64,000 bases of DNA from Bradyrhizobium iriomotense (GCF_030160715.1 NZ_BSOW01000016.1:1-64000); one strand, 5' to 3'; positions 36,357 through 45,004 are shown, counted from the stretch's first letter. The notes: a model not told the origin generated them from the sequence alone. A program made the numbers and translations.

Positions 36357-36563
36357 TCAGGCGATGATGTCGGGCGTGATCTGGTCTTCGATGAAGGCGA
36401 TACGGTCGCGCAACAACAGCTTGCGTTTCTTCAGGCGCTGTAACCGCAACAGGTCGGGGGCGGGCGATTGATGCAATGCATCGATCGCCGCATCGAGATC
36501 TCGGTGTTCCTGCTGCAACCGGGCGAGCTCGGATTCGAGTTCGCGCTCGTCTTCATTGGTCAT
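36357..36563 (-). CDS. DUF465 (YdcH-like) small protein
   Basis: 68-aa coiled-coil protein: ERELESELARLQQEHRDLDA, then AIDALHQSPAPDLLRLQRLK, then KRKLLLRDRIAFIEDQ. The L-x-x-xH-x-x-LD-x-xI and LKKRKL-x-L-x-D-x-I pattern defines the DUF465/YdcH family. Function unknown. A paralogue on the opposite strand begins 331 bp away at 36894. Confidence 0.88.
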   Translation of the reverse strand: MTNEDERELESELARLQQEHRDLDAAIDALHQSPAPDLLRLQRLKKRKLLLRDRIAFIEDQITPDIIA

Positions 36564-36893
36564 GATGTGCGGTAGCCGGAAAACCCGATGAGGTTGCGAA
36601 AGCCTGTGGAAGGCCTGTGGAAAGTATCGTCCTTGCGCGACGTGATCGCAAGCGATCTGGGTCCTCTATCAACGTTCTCTCGCAAGATATTTGAGTGGAT
36701 CGCGGCGCCGTCGCGGAAGCGGCATTGAAATCATGGACAATTCCAGTCGCAGTTCCGTACTCACGGTTCATTACATATGAATTTTCAAAAATGACAGTAC
36801 GACCACGGATACCCATCGACAGAACGAATCGGTGATGTAGACTTGTTTGTCCGGATCGAATTCTGAGGTTCAACCCTACCGAGGAGGTTTCGA
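36564..36893. other. Intergenic region between two divergent DUF465 genes, 330 bp
   Basis: The middle (about 36720-36850) is clearly more AT-rich than the surroundings (for example CATTACATATGAATTTTC). No gene with a ribosome binding site was found in it. It must carry the promoters of both DUF465 genes. Confidence 0.55.
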
Positions 36894-37079
36894 ATGACAA
36901 TTCAGGCACATCTTGTTGAATTGGAGCGGAAACACAAACTTCTCGAAAACGAATTGCACGAAGCTCTTGTGCACCTTTCAACAGACGACCTGCAAATTGT
37001 TGAGTTGAAGCGACGGAAGTTGATGGTCAAGGACCAGATCGAGCGGTTGAAGCACGGCGCTGACGACACGCTCCACTAA
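36894..37079 (+). CDS. DUF465 (YdcH-like) small protein, second copy
   Basis: 61-aa coiled-coil protein: MTIQAHLVELERKHKLLENE, then LHEALVHLSTDDLQIVELKR, then RKLMVKDQIERLKHG. Same L-x-x-xH-x-x-L and LKRRKL-x-xKD-xI signature as the divergent 68-aa gene, but clearly diverged. GGAGG 6 nt upstream of the ATG. Its codon use is more AT-rich than neighbouring genes (ttg, aaa, gaa, ctt). Function unknown. Confidence 0.88.
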   Translation: MTIQAHLVELERKHKLLENELHEALVHLSTDDLQIVELKRRKLMVKDQIERLKHGADDTLH

Positions 37080-37107
37080 TAACCCCCGTACAAGCGTTGG
37101 CCTGATC

Positions 37108-37163
37108 TCGCACCCTTCGCGCAGGGATGAGAGCTGTTGCGCTCATCCCGCGTCGAGGTGCGA
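37108..37163. terminator. Nested stem-loop between convergent genes
   Basis: Outer arms TCGCACC (37108-37114) and GGTGCGA (37157-37163) enclose an inner stem GGGATGAG (37124-37131) / CTCATCCC (37142-37149). It lies between the plus-strand DUF465 gene and the minus-strand LhgO-like gene, where it may end both transcripts. There is no clear U-tract. Confidence 0.5.
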
Positions 37164-37195
37164 AGCGTTGTGCGATTAACTTCGCGCGACGACGT

Positions 37196-38299
37196 CTAGA
37201 TGTTTGCGAGCTCGGCGACATGGTCGGCGATCGCAAGCGATGATGTCAGGCCGGGCGATTCGATACCGAAGAGATTGATCAGGCCGTCCACGCCGTGGTC
37301 GCGCTCGCCCTGCATCAGGAAATCCTGCGTGGCTACCGCCGGCGGGACGATCTTCGGCCGTATGCCCGCATAGCTCGGCATCAACGCACCATCAGGCAGG
37401 TCCGGCCAGTATCTGCGGATCGCCGGGTAGAATCGCTCTGCGCGCGCGGGATCGACGGCATAGTCGATCGTTTCGATCCACTCCACGTCGGGGCCGAAGC
37501 GCGCCTGGCCCGCCATGTCCAGCGTCAGGTGTACGCCGAGCCCGCCGGGCTCGGGCACGGGATAGATCAGCCGCGAGAACGGCGCCTTGGCGCTACAGCT
37601 GAAATAGTTGCCCTTGGCGAGATAGGCCGGCGGAATCCGGTCGAGCGGCATGCCGTCGATGTTGCGCGCCACCGTCGTCGCCGAAAGACCTGCCGCGTTG
37701 ACCAGCAGGCTGCATTGCAGCGTCATCGGCGCCTCGCCGCCGGCATCGATTTCGATGATGCCGCCTGACGCCTTGGCGCGGATCAGCGGCGTGTGAAACG
37801 CGAACGCAACTCCAGCCGCTTCGGCCTCGCCGCGCAGCGAGAGCATGTAGGCGTGGCTGTCGATGATGCCGGTCGACGGCGAGAGCAACGCGGCATCGCA
37901 AGCCAGCGCCGGCTCCAGCGCGCGCGCGGCATCGCCCGCGAGCATCTGCATGTCGAGCACGCCATTGGCCTCGGCATGCGCCTTGATCGATTGCAGCTTC
38001 TCGGTCTCTTTCGGATTGGTCGCGACGATCAGCTTGCCGCAATTTTTGTGCGGGATGTCGCGCTCGGCGCAGTAGCGGTAGAGCGCATGCTTGCCGCTGA
38101 CGCACAGCCGCGCCATCCAGCTCCCGGCCCGGTAGTAGATCCCGGCATGGATCACCTCGCTGTTGCGCGAGGAGGTGACGGTGCCGATGGCCTCCGCCGC
38201 TTCCAGCACGATCACCTCGCGCCCGGCCTGGGCGAGCCGCCGTGCGACCGCGAGCCCGACCACGCCCGCTCCGATGACGACGCAGTCAACTCTATCCAT
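37196..38299 (-). CDS. FAD-dependent oxidase, L-2-hydroxyglutarate oxidase (LhgO)-like
   Basis: 367-aa flavoenzyme of the DAO superfamily. N-terminal dinucleotide site CVVIGAGVVGLAVARRLAQA, then SSRNSEVIHAGIYYRAGSW and KNCGKLIVATNPKETEKL, matching LhgO closely, and a C-terminal GLINLFGIESPGLTSSLAI FAD-contact block. LhgO oxidises L-2-hydroxyglutarate to 2-oxoglutarate, feeding the respiratory chain; a related 2-hydroxyacid is also possible. Start at the ATG at 38299. Divergent from the PAS-GGDEF-EAL gene. Confidence 0.85.
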   Translation of the reverse strand: MDRVDCVVIGAGVVGLAVARRLAQAGREVIVLEAAEAIGTVTSSRNSEVIHAGIYYRAGSWMARLCVSGKHALYRYCAERDIPHKNCGKLIVATNPKETEKLQSIKAHAEANGVLDMQMLAGDAARALEPALACDAALLSPSTGIIDSHAYMLSLRGEAEAAGVAFAFHTPLIRAKASGGIIEIDAGGEAPMTLQCSLLVNAAGLSATTVARNIDGMPLDRIPPAYLAKGNYFSCSAKAPFSRLIYPVPEPGGLGVHLTLDMAGQARFGPDVEWIETIDYAVDPARAERFYPAIRRYWPDLPDGALMPSYAGIRPKIVPPAVATQDFLMQGERDHGVDGLINLFGIESPGLTSSLAIADHVAELANI

Positions 38300-38385
38300 G
38301 GTGGCGCGACAGGTCCGTGAGCGGCAGGGCCGAGAGACCCGGGAAACCGCACCCAAGGCGGTTGTCCGTTAAGGAAGAATTTATC

Positions 38386-38499
38386 ATGTCAGGCCAATTG
38401 CCGTATCTGGCATCACATTTTTCTGTCGTGCTGACAGGCGTTTACCCGATCCCAACCCGTGAGGCCAGACAATCCGGAGTTGAAATCGCGGGTGGCTGA
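38386..38499 (+). CDS. Possible 37-aa leader peptide coupled to the PAS-GGDEF-EAL gene
   Basis: ATG at 38386 preceded by AAGGAAG at 8 nt spacing; the frame reads MSGQLPYLASHFSVVLTGVY, then PIPTREARQSGVEIAGG and stops at TGA 38497-38499. The A of that TGA is the first base of the downstream ATG (38499), a TGATG junction. The downstream gene has only a weak site of its own (GGTGG). This arrangement suggests translational coupling through a leader frame. No family recognised; could also be fortuitous. Confidence 0.4.
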   Translation: MSGQLPYLASHFSVVLTGVYPIPTREARQSGVEIAGG

Positions 38500-41177
38500 T
38501 GGCTGACAAGAACTGGCACGCGAGCGGCACGACATCTGTGCAGGCCTTGGTGTGCCTGGCCTGCACGGCTGCGCCCGCGCGCGCCTTTGCGTTGTCCGAC
38601 CATTTCGCCCCGCAGGGCTATCTCGGCAGGCTCGATCCCAATCTGGTCTGGGAGGCGCTGCTCGGCGGCATCGCCGTGTGCTCGTTCCTGGCGGCCATCG
38701 TGCTGTGGATCCACTCGGCATTGCGACGGGCCAGGCGCACGCAGCTGAGGCGCAATGCCTTCGTCTCGTCGGCGCTGAACAATCTGAACCAGGGCGTGGT
38801 GATGACCGATGCGCAAGCGCGGATCATCTTCTGCAACGACCGCTATCTCGAGATCTACGGGCTGGCGCGGTCGGATCTCTGGACCGACATGGGCGGAGCG
38901 GATCTCCTCAGGATTCGTCGCGACCGCGGCGTGCTCGGGGTGAGCGACAACGAGTTCTACGAGAAGGCCGCAAGCTCGAACGGCCTGATCACCGAGCTGC
39001 CCGACGGGCGGGCCATCCTGGTGAAATATTTCGTGCTGCCGAACGGCGGCTCGGTGGCGACGCATCTCGACGTCAGCGAGCAGCGCACCCTGTCGCGGCA
39101 GCTTGCCTCCACCAAGCAGTTCCTGGAATCGGTGCTCGACAACGTCCCGGTCTGCGTGGCCGCGAAGAACATCGAGGACGGCCGCTACATCTTCGCCAAC
39201 CGCGCCTTCGAGCGCTTTTCGCGCTACTCGCGCGACCGCATCGTCGGCAAGCGCGCCGACGAGATCTTCCGCCCTGCCACCGCGGCTAGCATCGCGGCGG
39301 CGGATCGCGCGGCGCTGGCGTCGACCGAGGGGCAGTACCGCAGCGAGATCAAGGTCGAGCGGGGCGCGGAGAGCCGCATACTGTCCTCGGTCCGCGTGAT
39401 CGCCCGCGACGAGAACAACCAGCCCGAATTCCTCATCGCCCTGTTCGATGACGTCACCGATCGCCGCTCGCTCTCGGAGGAATTGGAGAGCACCAAGAAA
39501 TTCCTCGAGCTCGTGGTCGACAACATTCCGGTCGCGCTGATCGTGGAGCAGGTCAAAGACGGCCGCTATCTGCTTGCCAATCGCAGCGCGGAGGCGATCC
39601 TCAACCGCAAGCGCGAGGATGCCACGGGCCTCACCGCCTCCGATATCTTCAACGCCAAAGAGGCCAAGCTGATCATCGCGCGCGACGAGGCCGCGATCAA
39701 GAAGCGGGGGATGATCACCGAGGAGCATCCGATCTCGACCAAGGATGGCCTGCGGCTGTTCCTCACCCGGCGCGCCACCGTGCTCAGCGATGCCGGCGAG
39801 CCGGAATATCTCATCAAGACCCACGAGGACGTCACCGACCGCCGCCAGACCGAGTCGCGCATGGCGCACATGGCCTATCACGACGGCCTGACCGACCTAC
39901 CCAATCGTGCCGCCTTCCTCCAGGCGCTGACGCAGATGATCGAGGCCTGCGAGGGCACTGACGAGGAGTTCGCCGTGCTCTGCATCGATCTCGACGGGCT
40001 GAAGGAGGTCAACGACGTCTTCGGCCATGCGCTCGGCGACAAGCTCCTGGTCGAAGTCGCCCAGCGGCTCCAGAACGCTGCCCGCGGCGGCGTGGTCGCG
40101 CGGCTGTCCGGCGACGAGTTCGGCCTGATCATCGACGGCAAGCAGCCGGACGCAGGCCTGGCGCTGGCGCACCAGCTTGGTGAAGCCATTGCCCAGGAAT
40201 TCCAGATCGACGGCCGCGCGGTGCGCGCCGGCGTCACCACCGGCATGTCGGTCTTCCCGCACAACGGCGCGGAAGGTGCCTCGCTGCTCGCCAATGCCGG
40301 GGCGGCGCTGTTCCGTGCCAAGCAGAAGTCGCGCGGCACGATCAGCCTCTACCAGCCCGAGATGGACCAGCAGATCCGCGACCGCCGCGTGCTGCACCAG
40401 GATCTGTCGAAGGCGATCAAGAACGGCGAGCTCTCGCTCGCGTTCCAGCCGCAGGGCGTCGCCGGCCACACCGTCGCCGAGAGCGAGATCATCGGCTTCG
40501 AGGCGCTGGCGCGCTGGCAGCATCCGGTCCGCGGCCAGGTCTCGCCGGCCGAGTTCATTCCGATCGCGGAGGAGAGCGGCCTGATCGTCGAGATGGGCGA
40601 GTGGATCCTGCGCCAGGCCTGCGGCGAGGCAGCCTCCTGGGCCAAGCCGCTCCAGGTTGCGGTCAACCTGTCGCCGGCGCAGTTTGCCCATGGCGACGTG
40701 GTCGGCCTCGTCCACTCGATCCTGCTGGAGACCGGGCTTTCCCCCGGCCGGCTCGAGCTCGAAATCACCGAGGGCGTGCTGATCGAGGATTTTGATCGCG
40801 GCCTCGCGCTGCTGCGCCGCCTGAAGGCGCTGGGCGTGCGCATCTCGATGGACGATTTCGGCAGCGGCTATTCCTCGCTGAGCTATCTCCAGGCGTTCCC
40901 GTTCGACAAGATCAAGATCGACCGCGCCTTCGTGATCAATCTCGGCCGTAATCCGCAATCGGCCGCGATCGTGCGCGCCGTGATCGATCTCGGTCATGGC
41001 CTCGAAATGTCGATCATCGCCGAAGGCGTCGAGACGATCGAGCAGCTCGCCTTCCTCGCCAAGGAGGGCTGCGACGGCGTGCAGGGCTATCTGCTCGGCA
41101 AGCCCTTGCCGATCGGGCAATATGCCCGCCTCATCGGCCGCGCCGAGACGATCGAGCTTGCGCTCAAGACCGGCTAA
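38499..41177 (+). CDS. Membrane PAS-GGDEF-EAL protein (c-di-GMP turnover)
   Basis: 892-aa bifunctional-type protein. One membrane segment at residues about 50-74, three PAS-like domains (about 85-195, 205-325, 330-450), GGDEF at about 455-615 and EAL at about 630-885. The GGDEF site reads RLSGDEFGLI (Ser in the first position) and there is no I-site RxxD five residues upstream. The EAL site is intact: GFEALARWQHP, then ISMDDFGSGYSSLSYL and IAEGVETIEQ. It is therefore probably a phosphodiesterase, with weak or regulatory GGDEF activity. A short leader frame overlaps its start codon. Confidence 0.92.
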   Translation: MADKNWHASGTTSVQALVCLACTAAPARAFALSDHFAPQGYLGRLDPNLVWEALLGGIAVCSFLAAIVLWIHSALRRARRTQLRRNAFVSSALNNLNQGVVMTDAQARIIFCNDRYLEIYGLARSDLWTDMGGADLLRIRRDRGVLGVSDNEFYEKAASSNGLITELPDGRAILVKYFVLPNGGSVATHLDVSEQRTLSRQLASTKQFLESVLDNVPVCVAAKNIEDGRYIFANRAFERFSRYSRDRIVGKRADEIFRPATAASIAAADRAALASTEGQYRSEIKVERGAESRILSSVRVIARDENNQPEFLIALFDDVTDRRSLSEELESTKKFLELVVDNIPVALIVEQVKDGRYLLANRSAEAILNRKREDATGLTASDIFNAKEAKLIIARDEAAIKKRGMITEEHPISTKDGLRLFLTRRATVLSDAGEPEYLIKTHEDVTDRRQTESRMAHMAYHDGLTDLPNRAAFLQALTQMIEACEGTDEEFAVLCIDLDGLKEVNDVFGHALGDKLLVEVAQRLQNAARGGVVARLSGDEFGLIIDGKQPDAGLALAHQLGEAIAQEFQIDGRAVRAGVTTGMSVFPHNGAEGASLLANAGAALFRAKQKSRGTISLYQPEMDQQIRDRRVLHQDLSKAIKNGELSLAFQPQGVAGHTVAESEIIGFEALARWQHPVRGQVSPAEFIPIAEESGLIVEMGEWILRQACGEAASWAKPLQVAVNLSPAQFAHGDVVGLVHSILLETGLSPGRLELEITEGVLIEDFDRGLALLRRLKALGVRISMDDFGSGYSSLSYLQAFPFDKIKIDRAFVINLGRNPQSAAIVRAVIDLGHGLEMSIIAEGVETIEQLAFLAKEGCDGVQGYLLGKPLPIGQYARLIGRAETIELALKTG

Positions 41178-41258
41178 AGCGCTGATCGCGCTTCAGTCGG
41201 CTGTTTGCGCATAGTCTCGTCGGAAAATCGCTACACACTTTTCCGGATCATGCGCTAG
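41175..41258 (-). repeat. Two-module palindromic repeat, copy 3 (degenerate)
   Basis: Begins within the last bases of the EAL gene stop. Module B is shortened to TAAAGCGCTGATCGCGCTTCA (no central spacer); module A is decayed on its left arm (GCGCATAGTCTCGTCGG) but keeps CACACTTTTCCGGATCATGC on the right. Same orientation as copy 1. Confidence 0.8.
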
Positions 41259-41298
41259 TGATGGCGAAGTCCCTGCTTCGTTCGCTCACGACGGCTTC

Positions 41299-42756
41299 AT
41301 GGCGGATTACGACCTCGCGATCATCGGCGGTGGCCTGAACGGCGTCAGCATCGCGCGCGACGCCGCCGGACGCGGCCTTCGCGTCATTCTGTTCGAGCAG
41401 GGCGATCTCGGTGGTGGGGCCTCCTCGGCAACGCCGCACCTGATCCATGGCGATCTCTCGGTGCTGGAGCGTCGCGGCTTCCGTCGCGTGCGCCGGGCGC
41501 TGGCCGAGCGGAAGGTGTGGCTCGCGATTGCCCCGCATCTGGTCCGCCCGATGCGCTTCGTGATCCCCGCGCATTCCGACGAACGTCCGCCCTGGCTGCT
41601 GCGCGCCGGCCTGCTGCTCTACGACCGCCTCGCAGGGCGCGGCGGCCTGCCGCCCTCCGCGACCATCGACATCACGCATCATCCGGTCGGCAATGCCCTG
41701 AAACGGCCGTTCGGCACCGCCTTTGAGTATTCGGACTGCGTCGTCGATGATTCCAGGCTCACAGTCGTCACCGCGCTGGATGCGGCGGAGCGTGGCGCGG
41801 TGATCTGTACCGGCGCGCGCTGCGTGCGGGCCGATCGCACCAATACCTGGCGGCTCGCCGTCGTCGATCGCGGCCACCGCAGGGTCGTCACGACCCGCGC
41901 GCTGGCGAACACCAGCGGCGGATGGAGCGTGAGCGTTGCCGAGACCGTGCTCCGACAGCCGCCACCGCGCGCGGGCGCTGCCGTGCAGATCAGTCAGATC
42001 GTCGTGCCGCGGCTGTTCGAGTCCGACAATGTCTACGTCTTCCAGAACAGCGATGGCCGGCTGATCTTCGCAAGCCCCTTCGAGCGTGATTTCACCCTGA
42101 TCGGCACCGTCACGCATGCCTTCAAGGGCGATCCCGCGATCGTTGCCATGCCGGCGGCCGACGTGGCCTATCTCTGCGAGGCCGCCGGTCGCTATTTCCG
42201 CGAGCCTGTCGCGCCGGTCGATGTGGTGCGGACGCTATCGGGCGTCAATCTGGCGCCCGAGGCGGGGCGTCGGCGGGAGCTCGCGTTCGATGCGCGGCGG
42301 CGCAAGGCGCCGCTGCTCACGATGTTCGGTGGCGACGTCACGACCGCGCGGTGGCGCGCGGAGCGCGCGGTGACCAGGCTGACGCCGTTCTATCCGATGT
42401 CGCGGCCCTGGACGGCGGCGGCGGTGCTTCCGGGCGGGGACTTTCCCTGGCAGGGCTTCGAGGCGGAAGTCGATGCCGCGCGCGACCGCTGGCGCTTTCT
42501 CTCCGAGGCGCAGGCGCAGCGCCTGGTCGGTGCCTACGGCTCGCGGCTGCCGGCCGTGCTGGGCGAGGCGACGAGCCGTGCCGAGCTGGGGCCGGCTTTC
42601 GGTCCCGAATTGACGGGAGCCGAGGTGCGCTACCTCATGCAGACCGAATGGGCCCGTTTCCCCGACGACATCCTGTGGCGCCGCTCCAAGCTCGGCCTGA
42701 CCATGCCGCCCGGCGATCGCGACGCACTGGCCGCGTTCATGGCGAATGCGGTGTGA
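41299..42756 (+). CDS. Glycerol-3-phosphate dehydrogenase-like FAD enzyme (divergent GlpD)
   Basis: 485-aa flavoprotein. FAD site LAIIGGGLNGVSIARDAAGRG, then LFEQGDLGGGASSATPHLIH and FRRVRRALAERKVWLAIAPH, recognisably GlpD. It departs from the usual pattern where family members read SSKLIHGGLRYLE (here ATPHLIHGDLSVLE) and VNAAGPW (here ANTSGGW). GlpD oxidises glycerol-3-phosphate to dihydroxyacetone phosphate and reduces quinone. The deviations lie in conserved flavin or substrate regions, so a different polyol phosphate is possible. It is flanked by palindromic repeats on both sides; an ABC transporter follows on the same strand. Confidence 0.8.
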   Translation: MADYDLAIIGGGLNGVSIARDAAGRGLRVILFEQGDLGGGASSATPHLIHGDLSVLERRGFRRVRRALAERKVWLAIAPHLVRPMRFVIPAHSDERPPWLLRAGLLLYDRLAGRGGLPPSATIDITHHPVGNALKRPFGTAFEYSDCVVDDSRLTVVTALDAAERGAVICTGARCVRADRTNTWRLAVVDRGHRRVVTTRALANTSGGWSVSVAETVLRQPPPRAGAAVQISQIVVPRLFESDNVYVFQNSDGRLIFASPFERDFTLIGTVTHAFKGDPAIVAMPAADVAYLCEAAGRYFREPVAPVDVVRTLSGVNLAPEAGRRRELAFDARRRKAPLLTMFGGDVTTARWRAERAVTRLTPFYPMSRPWTAAAVLPGGDFPWQGFEAEVDAARDRWRFLSEAQAQRLVGAYGSRLPAVLGEATSRAELGPAFGPELTGAEVRYLMQTEWARFPDDILWRRSKLGLTMPPGDRDALAAFMANAV

Positions 42757-42800
42757 ATGATGGGCATCGAACCGGTTGAGCCGGCGGCGTTCCGCCGCTA

Positions 42801-42903
42801 AAGCATGATCCGGAAAAGTGTGAAGCGGTTTTCCGGAAAGATCATGCGCAAACAACAACCTAAAGCGCGATGACAATTCATCCTAATCTCATCGCGCTTT
42901 AGC
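42801..42903 (+). repeat. Two-module palindromic repeat, copy 4 (reference form)
   Basis: Most regular copy: module A from AAGCATGATCCGGAAAAGTG to AAGATCATGC (ending 42848), a linker CAAACAACAACC, then module B TAAAGCGCGATGA, spacer, TCATCGCGCTTTA ending at 42902. Both modules fold as hairpins. It separates the GlpD-like gene from the ABC transporter operon. Confidence 0.92.
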
Positions 42904-42932
42904 GTGCGGCGGCATTGGGGCCGGCAGGGAAC

Positions 42933-44096
42933 ATGGCTGACGAACGCGAGGGGATCAAGGTGGCCGCTGCGGCCAAGCCTCATTTGGCTGCGGACCAGCC
43001 GCTGCTGCGCATTGACGGCGCGGTGAAGGATTTCGGCGCGTTCCGCGCCGTTGACGGCGTGTCGCTCGACATCGGGGCCGGTGAGTTCTTTGCGCTGCTC
43101 GGTCCCTCCGGCTGCGGCAAGACCACGCTGCTCCGGATGCTGGCCGGTTTCGAGGCGCCCGACCAGGGGCGCATCCTGCTTGGCGGCAACGACATCGCGC
43201 AGGCATTGCCGCATGAGCGGCCCATCAACATGATGTTCCAGAGCTACGCGCTGTTTCCGCATCTGTCGGTGCGGGACAACATCGCTTTCGGCCTGAGGCG
43301 CGCCGGCATGGCGCGTGGCGATATCGCCGCGCGCGTGGCCGAGATGGTCGCGCTGGTGAAGCTGGAGGGGATGGAGAAGCGCAAGCCGGACCAGCTCTCC
43401 GGCGGTCAGCGGCAGCGCGTCGCGCTGGCGCGTGCACTGGCGCGCCGCCCGCAGCTGCTCCTGCTCGACGAGCCGCTGGCGGCGCTCGACAAGAAGCTGC
43501 GCGAGAGCACGCAAGCAGAGCTGATGGAGCTGCAGCGGCGGCTCGGCATGACCTTCATCATCGTCACCCACGACCAGGAGGAGGCGATGACGATGGCAAC
43601 CAGGATCGGCGTGATGGACGCCGGCAAGCTCGTCCAGGTCGCGACCCCGCGCCAGCTCTACGAGGCGCCGCGCTCGCGCTGGATCGCGCAGTTCGTCGGC
43701 GACATCAATCTGTTCGAAGGCGAGCTGCAATCGTATGATGGTCATCGCCTGACCATTGTGACCCGCGACGCCGGTCCGCTCGTGGTCGTCGAGCCTCGCG
43801 TGCCGGTCGGCAAGGCCAAATTGTCGGTCGCAATCCGTCCCGAGAAGGTCAAACTTTCGCGCCGTGAGTCCGGTGGTCATGCGGACCAGGGGCCTGCGAT
43901 CAACCGGCTGGAAGGCACGGTCAGCGACGTCTGCTATCTCGGCGGCAGCACCACCTACACGGTGAAGCTCGATGCGGGTGGCACGGTGCAGTCCGCGATC
44001 GCGAATACCGTGCGCCGCGACGCCGATGCCTACGGCGTGAACCAGCGCGTGGTGGCCTGGTTCACGTCCAATGATTGTGTGGTGCTCGAGCAATGA
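42933..44096 (+). CDS. ABC transporter ATP-binding protein, Pot (polyamine) type
   Basis: 387-aa ATPase. Walker A LLGPSGCGKTTLLRM, signature LSGGQRQRVALARAL, Walker B LLLLDEPLAALD and the His switch VTHDQEEAMTM are intact. The C-terminal 100 residues form a TOBE-type regulatory domain (KLSVAIRPEKVKLSRRES), as in PotA/PotG and MalK. Most similar by eye to putrescine/spermidine importers. Start at the ATG at 42933. Its stop overlaps the first permease start (ATGA, 44093-44096). No binding protein gene accompanies it. Confidence 0.9.
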   Translation: MADEREGIKVAAAAKPHLAADQPLLRIDGAVKDFGAFRAVDGVSLDIGAGEFFALLGPSGCGKTTLLRMLAGFEAPDQGRILLGGNDIAQALPHERPINMMFQSYALFPHLSVRDNIAFGLRRAGMARGDIAARVAEMVALVKLEGMEKRKPDQLSGGQRQRVALARALARRPQLLLLDEPLAALDKKLRESTQAELMELQRRLGMTFIIVTHDQEEAMTMATRIGVMDAGKLVQVATPRQLYEAPRSRWIAQFVGDINLFEGELQSYDGHRLTIVTRDAGPLVVVEPRVPVGKAKLSVAIRPEKVKLSRRESGGHADQGPAINRLEGTVSDVCYLGGSTTYTVKLDAGGTVQSAIANTVRRDADAYGVNQRVVAWFTSNDCVVLEQ

Positions 44097-45004
44097 GCGC
44101 GCGCCGCATCTTCGCAAGGCCCGCGCGCTTCGCCGCGATCGCGCCTTACCTCTGGATGGCGCTGTTCTTCCTGGTGCCGTTCGGCTTCGTGCTGAAGATC
44201 AGCCTGTCGCAGACCGCGATCGCGCAGCCGCCCTACGAGCCGGTGTTCGACCTGACGGCGGGATGGGCGGCGATCAAGGCCGCCTTCGGCGCACTGTCGA
44301 TCGACAATTTCAAGCTGCTGGTCTCCGACGACCTCTACGTGTTCGCCTACGTAAGAAGCCTCACCGTCGCGATCACGGCGACCGCGATCCTGCTCGTGAT
44401 CGGCTACCCCATCGCCTATGGCATGGCGCGGCTGCCGACGCGCTGGCAGGCGGTGGCGATGGTGCTGGTGATCGTGCCGTTCTGGACCTCGTTCCTGATC
44501 CGCATCTACGCCTGGATCAACATCTTGCAGCATGACGGGCTCTTGAACAAAATCCTGCTCGCTTTGCATCTGGTCAGCCAGCCGGTGGTGTGGCTCTCCA
44601 CCGACAGCGCGATGTATCTCGGCATCGTCTATTCCTACCTGCCGTTCATGATCCTGCCGCTCTATGCGACGCTGGCCAAGATGGAGCCGGCGCTGGAGGA
44701 GGCGGCCGCCGATCTCGGCGCGCCGCCGGGGGCGGTGTTCTGGCTGGTCACCTTTCCGCTGTCGCTGCCCGGCGTCGGCGCCGGTGTGCTGCTCTGCTTC
44801 ATTCCGATCGTCGGCGAGTTCGTGATCCCGGACCTCTTGGCCGGCTCCAACTCGCTGATGATCGGCCAGACGCTGTGGCTCGAGTTCTTCACCAACAAGG
44901 ACTGGCCGGTCGCGTCCGCGGCCGCCATCATCCTGCTGGTCGTGCTGCTCGCACCGCTGCTGCTCTACGAGCGGGTCCAGCGCCGGCAATTGGAGGAGCG
45001 GTGA
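44093..45004 (+). CDS. ABC transporter permease, PotB/PotH type
   Basis: 303-aa inner-membrane permease with six predicted transmembrane helices. The EAA cytoplasmic loop that contacts the ATPase is EEAAADLGAPPGAVFWLVTFPLS. Length and the N-terminal loop (QPPYEPVFDL) fit PotB/PotH. Overlaps the ATPase gene by ATGA; the next permease starts 2 nt after its stop. Confidence 0.9.
   Translation: MSARRIFARPARFAAIAPYLWMALFFLVPFGFVLKISLSQTAIAQPPYEPVFDLTAGWAAIKAAFGALSIDNFKLLVSDDLYVFAYVRSLTVAITATAILLVIGYPIAYGMARLPTRWQAVAMVLVIVPFWTSFLIRIYAWINILQHDGLLNKILLALHLVSQPVVWLSTDSAMYLGIVYSYLPFMILPLYATLAKMEPALEEAAADLGAPPGAVFWLVTFPLSLPGVGAGVLLCFIPIVGEFVIPDLLAGSNSLMIGQTLWLEFFTNKDWPVASAAAIILLVVLLAPLLLYERVQRRQLEER

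Noticed and set aside
36553..36981. 142-codon minus-strand frame across the DUF465 intergenic region
   Set aside because: No ribosome binding site; crosses an AT-rich promoter-like region and lies antisense to the real DUF465 gene at 36894.
42235..42876. Minus-strand frame beginning MSSRFRLLFAHDLSGKPLHTF
   Set aside because: The N-terminus is translation of the palindromic repeat and the rest is antisense to the GlpD-like gene. Similar repeat-derived starts at 30796-31092 were rejected for the same reason.
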